Part shown: piece after piece, positions 21,401 to 32,764 of the stretch | Numbering within the stretch: position 1 is the stretch's first letter | Layout of the letters: each line of letters opens with the position of its first letter | Assembly: GCA_011037195.1 (NCBI GenBank) | Contig: JAAEAF010007798.1 | Coordinates: forward strand, 1-64,000 | Direction of reading: 5' to 3' | From: Triatoma infestans | Taxonomy: Eukaryota > Arthropoda > Insecta > Hemiptera > Reduviidae | Length of the DNA stretch: 64,000 bases | Notes under the pieces: generated by a model | What the model was told of the DNA's origin: nothing | The model's database searches: none | The model's input: the letters and a program-made list of their open reading frames with translations, nothing else | Position numbers and translations under genes: made by a program

Positions 21401-22360
21401 ATATTTATGTTACCCGAAATTGCATTATATATTTTTCATTAAAAAAAAAAAATTTATTATGATTATTATAATAATAATTATTAGTGAAGAAAAAGTAACA
21501 ATTATTATGAACCGAAAGATTTTATTAATTTTTTAATACCTTTACGATTAATTCAACCGGAAATTTCTGTTCAGTAATATATTAAATACAAATGTTAATT
21601 AGTATAATAATTTTTTATTATTATTATTATAATAATTTTAATAATCATTTTAATTAATGAATTTTTATATTTTAAATGAAAGTAAACAAGGTATTCATGT
21701 GTAAAATTCATTGAAAAATAATTTTTTTTTTAATTAATTTAATTTTTATATTTTTAATTAAAAAATCACAAATAGTTGTTTGAAAAATTATTAATTTTCA
21801 AATTATTTCATTGAATCTTGTCGAACTTCGTTAAAAGTTTGGAGACTGCATCACAATTGAAATTGAAAATTTGCTACTCATTGTATTGGTATTCCAAATA
21901 ATTTAACAAATTCTCCCATCTTTTAGTTAATAAAAAATCAGTGATGCGTTCTTGTTTTTATGTTAATATTTCCACAGAAACTATGAAGTTGTTGAGTTGA
22001 TCTCTATTCAAACAAATTTCTGTCCCGATATCTTTTTCATTTAAGTTGTAAATCCCGTCCCTCACTTGCAGTCTCCCAAAATAGTTCTTGTATACTATTT
22101 TTCTTCTATTTGTTAAATAACAAAACTCTTACCATTTCTACAGTTCGGAGTTCCCTTTAGAAGCTATATCCAAACCTCGCTTTGTTGAAGACCAACTACT
22201 CTCTCACTTGGAGCAACTGAGCCTCTCTCACTCATCCTCCTTCTCGCAAATTTTGGTCTGGAATTTTTTTGTTTTTGAAATCTCCTTGCAAATGGCTTCA
22301 ATGATTAACTTTAAATCTGGAATGCTATTTGCCCTGATACAAGCTTAACATATTTAATTT
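21401..22360. other. AT-rich DNA; faint decayed frame on minus strand
   Basis: 21430-21790 is nearly pure A/T. Between about 21820 and 22130 the minus strand gives protein-like text (VYKNYFGRLQVRDGIYNL, LTKRWENLLNYLEYQY) broken by two stops. I do not recognise it. Confidence 0.35.
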
Positions 22361-22369
22361 GTAACTTCT

Positions 22370-22740
22370 TTGCTGTTGAGATAGAGTATTGGCTGAGATA
22401 TCTGAGGAAAATAAGGGCGGACCGAATAAGGAATGAAGTTACATTGGAAAAAATGGGCATCAAGAAAAGGTTTAAAACAAGAAGTAGTGGAAAGAAAGAA
22501 GAGGTTGTATGGACTTGTGCGACGAATGGCCACAGGCAGATGGCCGAACAGATTACGTAATTGGACCCTTTCTGAAAGGAGAAAAAGAGAAAGACCAACA
22601 CGTCTTTGGGAGGAAGAGATAAAAGAGGAGATGATAGGAAGAGACTGGGATACGGTGATTGGAAAGATAGGAGGCTACGGAGAGAGCAACTGACTTGAGG
22701 CGAGCTTATTAAAGGGAAACGCCATAAAAGTAAGTAAGTA
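22370..22740 (+). pseudogene. LINE ORF2 C-terminus with (AAGT)n tail
   Basis: The plus strand reads YWLRYLRKIRADRIRNEV and LEKMGI, shifts frame near 22450, then gives ERKKRLYGLVRRMATGRWPN, ERRKRERPTRLWEEEI and GRDWDTVI. This is the basic C-terminus of RTE/CR1-type LINE proteins (RLxGxVRRM ... RRKRGRP). It ends with a short (AAGT)n run at 22727-22745, a plausible LINE tail. 5' truncated. Confidence 0.75.
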
Positions 22741-22749
22741 AGTAAAGAC

Positions 22750-24105
22750 AACTGAACATTTAATAATAAAATGTATAAGTTTGACTTTAATGTTCTCGGT
22801 TTTTAAGATTTATTTTTCTCGTTCATAATATTGGCGACAAGTTATTGACGTAAAGTTTGATCAAGAAATAATGTTTCTTTTAATTCATAATCTGTTCGAA
22901 TTATGCAAACATTAAACAATGTATGAATGAAAATACTATACAGAATTATTATTATTTAAGAGTAGATGTTTCAAACTGTTAAAAGTCAGAAAATAATAAT
23001 TGAAAATTTATTATTATGCAGGTAACATGATAATATCTGGATCTTGGGGGAACAGAGAAGAACGAAGAGAAATTTTATGTATAATGATAATACATATATT
23101 TATATAAAATAATGATATCAAAATGGAAGTGGGGCTTTTGGGGGTAAATAGGGGAGGATAATGTGCTAGTGTACTTAAGGCTTATAGGCTTTCGACAGGG
23201 GGTAGGGAATGTTTTGTGGTGAGATCGTGACGAAGTGGGGGGGAGGGATGTATAAGTCTGGGTATACTAAGAGTGAAGTGCAGCTGAGTTGGAGATCTTA
23301 TAATTCCTCCCTAAGGCTGAATATCGACTTTCAAAAGTAGCTCATTTCGCTGGAAACCTTCCACTCCCTGCGGCGATAACCCTGCCCAACAACGACAACC
23401 TGAACAACACAGCAACATGCGATCAGTGTATTATTATAATAAGGAAGTATTATTATCATAAATTGATTGGAGAGTGACATAATTGGTGTGAGAGTTTCTA
23501 TGGCAAGGGAAAGGTCCGGCAATTGGGAAAACGCGCTTGCGCTGTTTCGCACGTGTAAAAGCGTAAAAAGCTAGTCTCTTGGTCCTTTTAGGTCACCTGT
23601 TAATCCTCCCACATCCCGGTTACTCTATCTGTGAAAAGAGGGAGAAGAAGACGAAGGATGCAAAGCAGCTAACTGTTCTGTTATATTCTAGCACAGCTGT
23701 TTGTTAGCTAGCGGTGTGATGAGCTCCAAGACCTTGAGGGCGTTGCAGCCTCTAATGAGAATATATTGCTGCTATAGTAGTAGCTAAAGTAGTAAAGTGA
23801 ACAAAGTGAGAGAGAGAGAGAGAGAGAGGGCGATAGAGTGTGTTCTGAGTATTAACCTTCCATAATGTTATAATATAATTAGCAACAGCTACCCCTTTTC
23901 CCTTGGACCAACCTAGCGCAGGTTTATATTATCACACAACTAATCAGTGATTTTTACACAGACGATGATTATCCTCGTTCATGAGCAAATTATTACTATG
24001 AGATTTAAAAAATAAATGAAATAATAATATATTGGAAAGTTTTATTAATTTCCTCATTATAATTTGATTTTATTAAACTGTTATAATTGATATTTTTACT
24101 TTTAT
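22750..24105. other. No recognisable gene
   Basis: Includes (AG)n at about 23808-23829 and a GC-richer block 23150-23780 with no convincing protein similarity. Confidence 0.5.
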
Positions 24106-24112
24106 ATATATA

Positions 24113-24786
24113 TAGGGTGTCACAAGGTATATGGATAACGACTTTTTCTCGGAAACTAAACAGCTAGAAAAAAACTAAAAAAATACGTGTCCCCGTAGTT
24201 TTTTGTTAGAATTCCAAATTTAATTTGCAAATTTGTTTTGGTGCTTCCACAAGCGAGATACAGGCACCAACTTCATTTTTTCAAATGGGGAGGTGTGATT
24301 TTTATTTAAGAAATAGATTTATCTATTTTTTGTAAGAAAAATTTACTTGAATGGTTTTTTCTTTGAGCGATATTTTACAAGTTATGAATGAAAAATGATT
24401 CCTATAAGAAATTTCAAAATGATATTATAACGTTCTTTGATTGAATAAGAAGAAAAGTACTATTTTATTATAAATTTTATTCCTCATTAATTACAGATCT
24501 TGCTCGAACTGGCCCCCACCATTACAGACGCATACACATGCTTATTTCTGCCAATTATACCTTACGACCAAAGAAATACATCTCTAATGGTGGACGCCAT
24601 TTCAAAATACATCTCAAAATGGTGATTTTGGTGTCTGTATTTCGCTTCTAGAAGCACCAAAATCAGATTTGCAAATTAAATTTGGTTTTCTAACAAAAAA
24701 CTACGGGGACACGTATCTTTTAGTTTTTTCTAGCTATCTTAGTTTCCGAGAAAAAGTCGTTATCCATTCACCTTGGGAGACCCTGT
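24113..24786. mobile_element. MITE-like element with long terminal inverted repeats
   Basis: The left end AGGGTGTCACAAGGTATATG and right end ending CACCTTGGGAGACCCT are inverted, and the inverted match runs inward about 150 bp: GATAACGACTTTTTCTCGG, ACGGGGACACGTAT, CAAATTTAATTTGCAAAT and CACCAA. The flanks are TATATA on both sides. The centre has no open frame. The GGGTGTC terminus resembles many insect Tc1/mariner-derived MITEs. Confidence 0.8.
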
Positions 24787-24930
24787 ATATGTGTGTGTGA
24801 ATGTTTGTGTTTTTAACTGAATACCTTAAAAACGAAATTTGTAGAATATTGATGCTTGATATTCCGTTTTCAATACCCCACATCACCTACAAAGTTTTCG
24901 GGCAAAATCTATCAACCACAAATGGGAATT

Positions 24931-25168
24931 CTGCGTGTTGGTATAGTGATTATGAGCATGGACATCCCCAGTTCGAATCCCCACGTATAATTGCTAAATT
25001 TTTATATTAATATTGTTTTATATAAATATTACTTTATATATTCATATTATTTTATATTGCTTAATTTTATATTAATGTACGTGCTCTCGCCCCCATCTAT
25101 GACACCTAATTTGGTAGTAGGAAGTTAAACCCGCCTGAAAAAATAGGCATTACTTTACTTTACTTTTG
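24931..25168 (+). repeat. tRNA-derived SINE, family 2
   Basis: Head TTGGTATAGTGATTATGAGC with box B GTTCGAATCCCCAC. The body is interrupted by AT-rich sequence and ends in a TACTTTACTTTACTTT tail. It differs from family 1 outside the tRNA-like head. Confidence 0.6.
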
Positions 25169-26365
25169 AACATTCGATTTTGCCAATTACGAAAGAACCA
25201 CTATTACATTTCAAGTAATAAATTATTACTATTGTTATTATTTATATTATGTAAATTACAATATTGTATAATAGTAATATAATATGTATTCAGTTATTAG
25301 TTGGTTAATTTCCTCTTATATGATGAGAAGTAAGCGCCGGTGGTCTACAACTAGGAATGGGAAATGCAACTGTTGGAAATGGTTTTCGACCAGGGTTAAG
25401 CATGAGATATAGTGCAGAGGATAGTAGTGGTAAAGAGAATCAACGGAGATTATGATCAACTGTGGAAATGGAGTCCAATCGGCCATGACTATTCACCCTC
25501 CTCATAGCACCCTCAACATTATATAATAATATGGGTTGTATAGTGCGGGCCAACCATCGCGGCAAGCAAATAAACACACACACACACACACACACATATA
25601 TACACACCAAGCAAGAGAGAGTATGAGAGAGGATGAGTAAGAAGGGAAACTGGGTTTACCGAGTGTATACTATTGTTAGAGTACAATACAGAAGGAATGG
25701 AAATACATAATCCTCCACTTTATTGAAATTAATGGACCGATTGATTCCACCACCAAGCCTACCCTCAAAATAACCGCTCACCACCAGCGACCGTGACGTC
25801 ATCATCATTATTATCATTATTACTTTTTGTAATATTTAATCCAAAATTAGATTCATATTGGTTCCATTCTCTCGTCCTGTATAATAGAGGATTCTCTTTA
25901 CGTCAGACATATGAAAAATGATTTCTAGGTTCTCTTTTTTCCTTTTGCTTCAGGTTTAACACTTGGTTATCATAGAATATATGGAATAAGAGACTGATAT
26001 ATAATTGCAATAATGGCAAACACTCTGGCCAATAAGACGGCTTTTGGCAGAGAGCTGAGTGAAGATAGTAGATTAACTTCTGGTAGTTGCAGCTTGTTTT
26101 AACTTTTTGAGAGTTATGTTTCATCTCCAATATAATAGTGTGTGTAAGTTTGCGTATGCTTGTTTCCAGACTGGCTGTTTTCTGTTTGACAGGGAGTATA
26201 AACTTCGCATGTTGATTTTTTTTAATTGACTTGAGCTCAGAAAAGTTCGATTTTGAGTAGTTTGTGACATTAACTGCAGTATAATCACCTCATCTCTTAT
26301 AATGAGAACAGCTAATTGCGAGAATAATGTATTTTAACTACGGGCGTACTAATTATTGGTATCGA
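25169..26365. other. No recognisable gene; (CA)n at 25571-25596
   Basis: Moderately AT-rich. No similarity recognised on either strand. Confidence 0.5.
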
Positions 26366-26369
26366 TAGC

Positions 26370-26560
26370 TTAAACCTGCTAAGCTTGTTTCGTATTTCAT
26401 CCATCGAAGCATGCATATTTCTGACATGTTCCGGATATCTTCCATCGTTAGAGTACAGCTATTAAGTTTATGTAGAGAGTTTACTTCAACTTAATGTTTC
26501 TGCTACACAAGACACTTGTTGATTTGTTGATGTGCGGGAGATTATAAGGTTATGTTGTAT
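26370..26560 (-). mobile_element. Decayed half of hammerhead family B
   Basis: Follows the left arm of 40951-41262: CGTATTTCATCCATCG, then AAGTTTATGTAGAGAGTTTA, CTTCAACTTAATGTTTCTGC and ACACAAGAC. The ribozyme core is eroded to GATGGATGAAATACGAAAC on the minus strand, with no CTGANGA box. Confidence 0.5.
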
Positions 26561-27255
26561 ATGTTAAATGACAAAATGTAATACTATCTGTACACGCGTA
26601 GGCGTGAACTCGGAAGCGTAGGAGAGGCTTAATGAAGCATGCAATCATGAAAATTAACAAGGCAATAAAGTTTTAATTGGCTTACCTTGAAGGTGCGATT
26701 ATGATGAATGAGAAGCGTATGTTGACCCGGAGAAGCTGTGAAAGACGCTAGGAAGTATAAAAGGATATAAAGAAGGCTGTGTATATGTGTAAAAATGTTC
26801 TTGTATGGGTGTGTATGAAAAGAAGGTGCGGGAAAGGTAATTAGTGAATGAAGCGGTACGGAAGCTTGCATTCGTTGATGCAAATAAGACCTATCGGAAG
26901 CTGGTTGGTGGCAGAGATGAAAGGCCTGTGTTGTAAACGCAATACACCTGTGGTGGCGGTAAAATGTAATGGTGAAGCAGTTGAAATGGAGTAGTGAAGA
27001 TTCTGACATAAACAACAAATACACACATATGCATCTGAAGCGATATTAACCAGGATAAAGGGGGTGGCTGTGGAGGGAGAACCAGCGTCCGGAGACGCGA
27101 GAGAGGGCGCTAACGCGCCAGAGAATAGGTGGGAGAGAATTAAAAAAGAGGAGAAAAACAGGATGTCTAGCCGGGCGACGCGGGCGCACGCGGTAGTTTT
27201 ACCCTTACAGGCACAACCAGGGCACGACTAAGCAACAGTAAACTAAACTTTTAAC
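26561..27255. other. No recognisable gene
   Basis: Has a GC-rich patch at 27050-27200. A 131-codon minus-strand frame spans 26629-27024 but has low-complexity composition and no family features. Confidence 0.4.
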
Positions 27256-27261
27256 CTCCCG

Positions 27262-27480
27262 CATAGGTATTAGCTCAGTGGAAATGCGTTTAGACTAGCA
27301 ACACGGAGGTTTCGGGTTCGAATCTAGCATGCCCCCTTAAAGCTTCTCTGCCTAGGAGATTCTACAGCTCACTGTCCGGTAGTGGGCAGTGTTGTCTGTA
27401 GCTAGGGAGTACTACTTGGAAACCGGTAGTGCACTGACAAGGCTCCGGAGGGCACAGTAGATATTTCAGGTCGCACTGCA
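27262..27480 (+). repeat. tRNA-derived SINE, family 3
   Basis: Box A TATTAGCTCAGTGGAAATGC and box B GGGTTCGAATCTAGC are spaced as in tRNA genes. The body continues through CACTGTCCGGTAGTGGGCAG to CCGGAGGGCAC. No acceptor-stem pairing, so not a tRNA gene. Confidence 0.65.
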
Positions 27481-27499
27481 CATACAAACTACACTAAAC

Positions 27500-27690
27500 A
27501 TGAACACAGCCAAGACAAACTCTAAAATTTTTGCCTTGCGCAAATTAGGACTCTACCAAATATAACTATAGAAAATACTCAAATCCCTTGGAGTCCTACC
27601 GATCAAACCGTAAAGTTCCTGGGTTTGACATTAAACTATCATGAAACTGCCACACGACTGAAACAATTATCTATCTTATAAACAGAAAAA
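27500..27690 (+). pseudogene. Jockey-type LINE reverse transcriptase fragment
   Basis: Reads AKTNSKIFALRKLG, then TIENTQIPWSPTDQTVKFLG and LTLNYHETATRLKQ. NxxKT ... F, IPWS and KFLGxTLD-like text in this order is the stretch after the catalytic motif of jockey-clade reverse transcriptases. It is cut by the LTR that follows. Confidence 0.65.
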
Positions 27691-27698
27691 CACCATTA

Positions 27699-28019
27699 AA
27701 ACATGAATGCACCACGTTGGACTAAAGAGAAGAGAAACGATCCCAACCACTCTCTCGGAGTGGACTGGGAGAAATTGTATAAATACAGCGATGGGCAGTC
27801 CATGAGGACAAGTCGATACAGTTCAACACAGTTCACTATAGTTCATCATCTCGCCAGTCACTTCATTTCATTTTCATACCACTCTAACTTAACCATTCTC
27901 TATTGGAAAGTCCAGGCAGACAATGTCTCTTTATTATTATACATAGTTAACCAGTTTAACGAAGTCTTCTCATTTCATCAACCAGACCTAAATTCTCTCC
28001 ACCTAACACATCTATTATA
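27699..28019 (+). mobile_element. 5' LTR of an LTR retrotransposon
   Basis: Has the family's CACTCTCTCGGAGTGGACTG block, a TATA box, the R/U5 phrase TTCACTATAGTTCATCATC and the end ACACATCTATTATA, followed directly by a primer binding site. The usual TGTAATAG start is missing, so the U3 part is truncated or belongs to a variant. This is the only LTR in the window with a full primer site, so it marks the start of an internal region that is no longer recognisable downstream. The R/U5 segment is the closest match to that fused to EML at 31923. Confidence 0.75.
27778..27785 (+). promoter_or_regulatory. LTR TATA box
   Basis: TATAAATA followed by CAGCGATGGG. RNA would be expected to start about 25-35 bases on, near the GATACAG at 27815, which I take as close to the 5' end of R. 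Related LTRs have TAAATACAG at the same place (6805, 36278). Confidence 0.6.
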
Positions 28020-28020
28020 T

Positions 28021-28032
28021 TGGTGGCAGCGC
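28021..28032 (+). other. Primer binding site, tRNA-Leu type
   Basis: TGGTGGCAGCGC follows the LTR end after one base. It is complementary to a tRNA 3' end GCGCTGCCACCA, close to the CGCTGCCA-CCA end of a eukaryotic tRNA-Leu class. Confidence 0.65.
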
Positions 28033-30290
28033 TTTTCGAATCCCGCTTCAGATTTCGAAGAAAAAAGAATTCAAACGCGGTCAAAATACAATCGATTTAA
28101 CAATTTATAAGAAATTTAAGTCAAAGAAACAGAACAATGTGTCACTGTACAGATGTTTTTCCCAGAAACCAGAACAATCAACTTCAAGACATCCTCAAGA
28201 CAAAGAAATTAAGCAAACGATCGCACAGACAAGCCATATTCTAGTCAACCAATGGCCTTTCCAATCCTTTACTGGAAGTTATTGTCTAAGTTCATGTACC
28301 TAGGCAGGTAGCAGATTGGGTAAATCCCTAGACTATTATTAATCTTTTAGAATTAATTTTTTTTACATGTTAGGTATAGAAATCAATTTATTTTATAACT
28401 TATGTTTTATTTAGCAATCCAAATGAATGGAAACAAATGTATTCTTAAACCTCCAAGTATGTTATGCTAATGTATTTCTTTTCTTTATCACGACCATTTA
28501 GCCCCTTTGGAATTAGCTAAGATGGAAATGAAACAACTAAAACAATCAATTAACGAATCGATACTACGAAATCTGCAGACAACGTTCCGTACTTCTAAAA
28601 TTTAAATTACGCGCACTTCACCGATATCTGTGATCACACATGAGCTCATTCCCAGAATATTTGTGATCGCTCTTTTCCCACGAAATTGCGCATAAATTCC
28701 TTATTCCTGCTCTATTTAAATTTTAATCAATAAGCAATCACTATAAAATCTATTATCAATGATATGAATAATAAATTAAAATAAAACAGCTATCAACGAT
28801 AACAATGATACTACATACAAAAATTAATTAATTTAAATCGACGAAAATAAAGATCTCAAACTTTAATAAAATAAAAACATAGTATATTATAAGCATATTT
28901 ATATCAAGAACATTAAAAAAACAAAGAAATCAAATCATTGTACTTTGATTCACTTTAGGAGAATTTTATAAAATTAAAACTTAAAACTATACTAAGAAAC
29001 ATTAAAACAAACTTCCTTTAAGAAGGACACAAATCGAATCATTGCACTTTGATTCACAGTAGGGAAATTTCATAATTTCAGAGTCACTTGGTTAAAACAT
29101 GCAATGGACTTGAGGATCATCGTGAAATGGAAGTGTACATACTGGCACTCCTCATTAAATGGGGTGAATATTATACATATTAACACTATTCATTAACTGG
29201 ACTTGTAAAAATTCGTCGTCCAAAATGGTAGAATTTTTATCTTCATAAATTATTTATTACTAACTTCTATTGTCTATTATATTTGAATATTTTTCTTTAC
29301 TAATTACTTCTCTTCTTTGAATATTTCCTTTTCACTAACATTATTTTTTTTAACATTCCCTTGTTTTTATTTTCATCTTCCTATATTTTTATTAATGATA
29401 TAAAATACACACACAAATATAATTATAATTCCGAGAACGATGATCATAATTTATTGTAAATAAATATATATTAATTGTAAATAAGTAGTGTGTATAAAAA
29501 AAAAATTATTAATATATCAATATAATAAATTAATATGCTAGAAATATGTTAATATTCATTATAGACTAAGATATACAGAAGATATAATAACAAATAACTA
29601 TTGAATATTATATTAAATTTTATATTAGTAATTAAATAAACAAATTCATTTTTTCATTTGATATAGAATATAAAACTTTATTATTCATATATGATAGTAA
29701 TTGTAATTAACTCTTCTTCATTGTAATTGTTATCAAAAATTTCTTTTTTCTCAATTTAAATATTACAAACTATCAAATCAAATTTAAATTTTATTATTCT
29801 TAGTAATTAAGTCAACAAATTCAGCTTTCATTTTTTATTATCGTATGTTCAATGTTAATTTTTTTTTTCGTAATATAAATATAACAACTATAAAAACAAC
29901 TTAATTTTAAAGGTTTTACATGTAAATAGGTAGGAATAAGAAATAATAACAATATATTGAACATTAAAATGTATTCAATGAAATCGTTTGCGAACTGAAA
30001 TTATTGAATTAGTATTTATTAAAAAAAATTATGTTATTCTAGCACATGAACTAACACATAATTTTTGTTTGAAATTTTGAATTTTGAAAATTTTCCTTGG
30101 ACTAGATAAGATTGAAATTCTCTCCTCCCAACACCAGGAAATTTTATTTATTTATTTTTTGTTTTTGAGAAAAGTGCTTTTTAGAAATTGTATTTTTTCC
30201 TCGGCCTGTTTGTCATGCCGTGCGTGTTTAATTCACCTCTAATGTGGGCCTTTTTCAGCTTGCTGAAAATACCAATTTTTTTTCATTGTT
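28033..30290. other. Unrecognised AT-rich DNA downstream of the LTR
   Basis: Probably leader and eroded internal sequence at first. A short direct repeat (AAATCRAATCATTGYACTTT) occurs at about 28926 and 29031. No gene recognised. Confidence 0.4.
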
Positions 30291-30299
30291 ATTGAGAGT

Positions 30300-30990
30300 T
30301 ATGGAAGCTGTGTGGTTTGGAAATACTTTATGAATTTGATAAGGGCCATGGAATTTTTTCATGAATTTTTTTAAATAAACATGTGAATGTTTTTAAATAA
30401 ACGTGGTCACCTACGTTTAATTTTTCTTTTGAAACATTTTTATTGTAATATTTCTCTCTTGTTAACTTGGCTTTTTCATTATTTAATCTGACCTGTTTTA
30501 TGACTTGGTTATATTTTGTCATAGAGACATTTGCTGTGTACATTAAAATTTTGTAAGTTTTTGTCCTGATAATTCAGAAGCCAGGGAAACTGAAATATTG
30601 TTCCAAAAACAATTTCATGGGGAGTATAATTTGTCGAAACGTTTTTGATGGAATTGAGGGCCGCTTTAACTAATGGTAGATATTTGTGCCAATTTTTATC
30701 AGAGTTTGCACATAGTGCCATAAATTGTTGGCAATGGCTCTATGCAAGCGCTCTTGACGACCATTAGAAGCCCGATGATATGGCGTTGTGCACACTTTTT
30801 TATTTTTAGTAGCTCACACACCTGGAGTATAATTGTGGATGTAAAGTTGGTACCCAGATCTGTAAGAAAATATTTAGGCGTCCCGTATCTGGTGAATACG
30901 TTTTTAACAATAATTTGTGCAATGGTTTCCACTTTTTGGTTAGTCATGGGAAGCATCTCCAAATAGCGTGAATATTGATAAATTATTGTT
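30300..30990 (-). pseudogene. Ty3/Gypsy integrase remnant
   Basis: The minus strand carries, in order, MTNQKVETIAQIIVKNVFTR, GTPKYFLTDLGTNFTS (the TDxGxNF segment with the second catalytic Asp), ELLKIKK, then after a frameshift LPLVKAALNSIKN, TPHEIVFG and VGDHVYLK. This is the integrase catalytic core through to the C-terminal region of Gypsy-group elements. Two or more frameshifts and a deletion break it, and the zinc-binding N-terminus is absent. It belongs to the same element type as 17035-17215. It is oriented opposite to the LTR at 27699, so the two are not one simple insertion. Confidence 0.8.
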
Positions 30991-31047
30991 CATAATTTCA
31001 AAACAACACAAGACAAAACTACATTCATCACACAATCCGGTACATAT

Positions 31048-32130
31048 AAATTCCACCTAACACATCCATTATATTGGAGGAGATGCAGCTATGAGGATCG
31101 ATGGTGCCATACAGGAGAGCTCCGATCAAAGCCCTACAGATGGCATGCTGGAAACAGAACGGGAGTCAGTACGTGAAAGAGTGTGCGACCTCGAGAAAAA
31201 GGTTTTAGAACAAGGAGATGAAATCATTTGTCTGAGGTCTACATTAGCCGATGTATTGATGCGATTGGCACAATTAGAAGGAACCCGTAACGCTCCTACT
31301 TCTCTAAGAGTAACTCAAAACAACCATGCAAGAGTGGTAGCTTAAGATATAGAAGTACAAACAATAGTCCACAAAGTAGAGAAGCTGTGAGGAGAGTACA
31401 AAGTTGCACTCCAACTTCTTTGCCACAAAGGCGAGGAGTACATTACCAATCACCACGATCTCTCCACTCTGATTCGCCAAGTTCAAGTTCCGTGTCACCG
31501 CTGCTAACACCAGTTCCAAGACGTAGTAATCCGACCTCCAATAGAGGCTGTCATCATATTTACCAGGCATGAACAGCAGTTACCAATGGGTACCAATGGT
31601 CGAGGTAATTTGAATAAAAGATCGTCATCAACTGGTGATTTTCAAAATCACCATCTTACTACGCCAGTCACTCCTACACATTCATCCAGGCTGACAGCTA
31701 AATATCTGTTCAATTTGCACATGCGACCACAACAAAACAACAGACATATATTGAAGCATGGTACAAGAGATGCTGTCGACAATGAGGAAGAAGGTACATT
31801 GAAAATGTATCTTCGTGGCCGTCCTGTTATACTGTATGCACCATCAGATTTAGCCTCAAATTATGATGTGACTAAAGTAGCTGTTCCTCCACAGCAAAGA
31901 GTGAAACTTGAATGGGTTTATGGATACAGTTCAAGACAGTTCAATATAGTTCACTATAGTTCATTATCTCGCCAATCACTTCGTATCATTTTCATACCAC
32001 TTTACCTTAACCATTCTCTATTGTAAAGTCCAGGCAGACTGTGCCTCATTATTATTATTACCAGTGTTAACCCAGTCTTCTCATTTCATCAATCAGACCT
32101 AAATTCTCTCCACCTAACACATCCATTATA
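31048..32130 (+). mobile_element. LTR-EML-LTR chimera (transduced host sequence)
   Basis: 31048-31074 is the last part of U5 of the LTR at 27699 (TCCACCTAACACATCCATTA), then TTGG as at the start of the primer site. 31091-31927 is EML-coding sequence without introns. 31923-32130 is R-U5 of the same LTR family from GATACAGTTCAA to the LTR end ATCCATTATA. The right junction falls at a shared GATAC. I infer copying of an EML mRNA during LTR-element reverse transcription, with the short (-) strong-stop DNA priming on EML RNA. No clear target duplication was found around the whole unit. Confidence 0.7.
31091..31927 (+). pseudogene. EML: Truncated EML (echinoderm microtubule-associated protein-like)
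   Basis: ATG 31091. Residues about 28-63 give ERVCDLEKKVLEQGDEIICL and ADVLMRLAQLE, the trimerisation coiled coil at the N-terminus of EML proteins, which bind microtubules. A Ser/Pro/Arg-rich linker follows, in a second frame from about 31320 and back to the first after about 31550. 31797-31927 encodes KMYLRGRPVILYAPSDL and KLEWVYGY, the HELP motif that precedes the EML beta-propellers. The frame then runs into LTR sequence and ends at 32026, so the WD-repeat region is missing. Two frameshifts make it a pseudogene. The absence of introns from coiled coil to HELP points to an mRNA origin. The gene symbol is at family level; which paralogue is unknown. Confidence 0.85.
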
Positions 32131-32760
32131 TTAACATTTATCAGACCAGTCATTACACATGCCTGCTCCGTCTAGTTATCAACTAACAAGATCCAATTGT
32201 AGCGACCACAAAATAATATTTCTTGTTTATAAGGAATACTCAGATATACAAAGAACTTCAAATTCAAACTAAGAAGACTTCATTGAAAATAAAACATGGA
32301 AGTTCACACGTAACAGGAGCCATTCAAATAATATCGGACATAATATCGGAAAACAAAATCTGAAACCAAGTCTTCAGTCCAGACTACGTCTTCACTCACT
32401 TACTAGTTGACTGAATTTAAGAACTTACTAACATAGCCCTCCGTTATTAATAATAATAATATAACTTGTAATAAATTATATTGCTGATACATCGTTTGTT
32501 TATTGATTTTTAATATAAACAAAATTATTTTTGGCCGTTGTTAATCAAACAAGAGAAGCAGTTGACTAGAGCCAAAGAAAAAACTTTTTTCTTTAAAAGT
32601 TTCATCGACGTTTCGGACCCCTATGGAACTGATAAGGAATAATAGAGATATGCAGTATGAGAACTGCTTGTTATGTTTTTTATTTTTATTATAATAATAA
32701 AAATAATATCTAATTATCTCTCTCTCTCTGCCCCACTCCCCTCATTCTAATACTTTACAT
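32131..32760. other. No gene; possible decayed hammerhead half at 32600-32636
   Basis: Minus strand near 32600-32630 reads GGTCCGAAACGTCGATGAAAC, the 3' half of a hammerhead (GAAA, short stem, GTC), but the CTGANGA box is absent. Confidence 0.35.
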
Positions 32761-32764
32761 TCTA

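Noticed and set aside
26629..27024. 131-codon minus-strand frame
   Set aside because: His/Phe/Tyr/Leu-rich composition as expected from A/G-rich DNA read in reverse, with no domain and no conserved neighbour.
32600..32636. Fourth hammerhead family on the minus strand (GGTCCGAAACGTCGATGAAAC)
   Set aside because: The GAAA...GTC half is there, but no CTGANGA box lies at the right distance; kept only as a possible relic.
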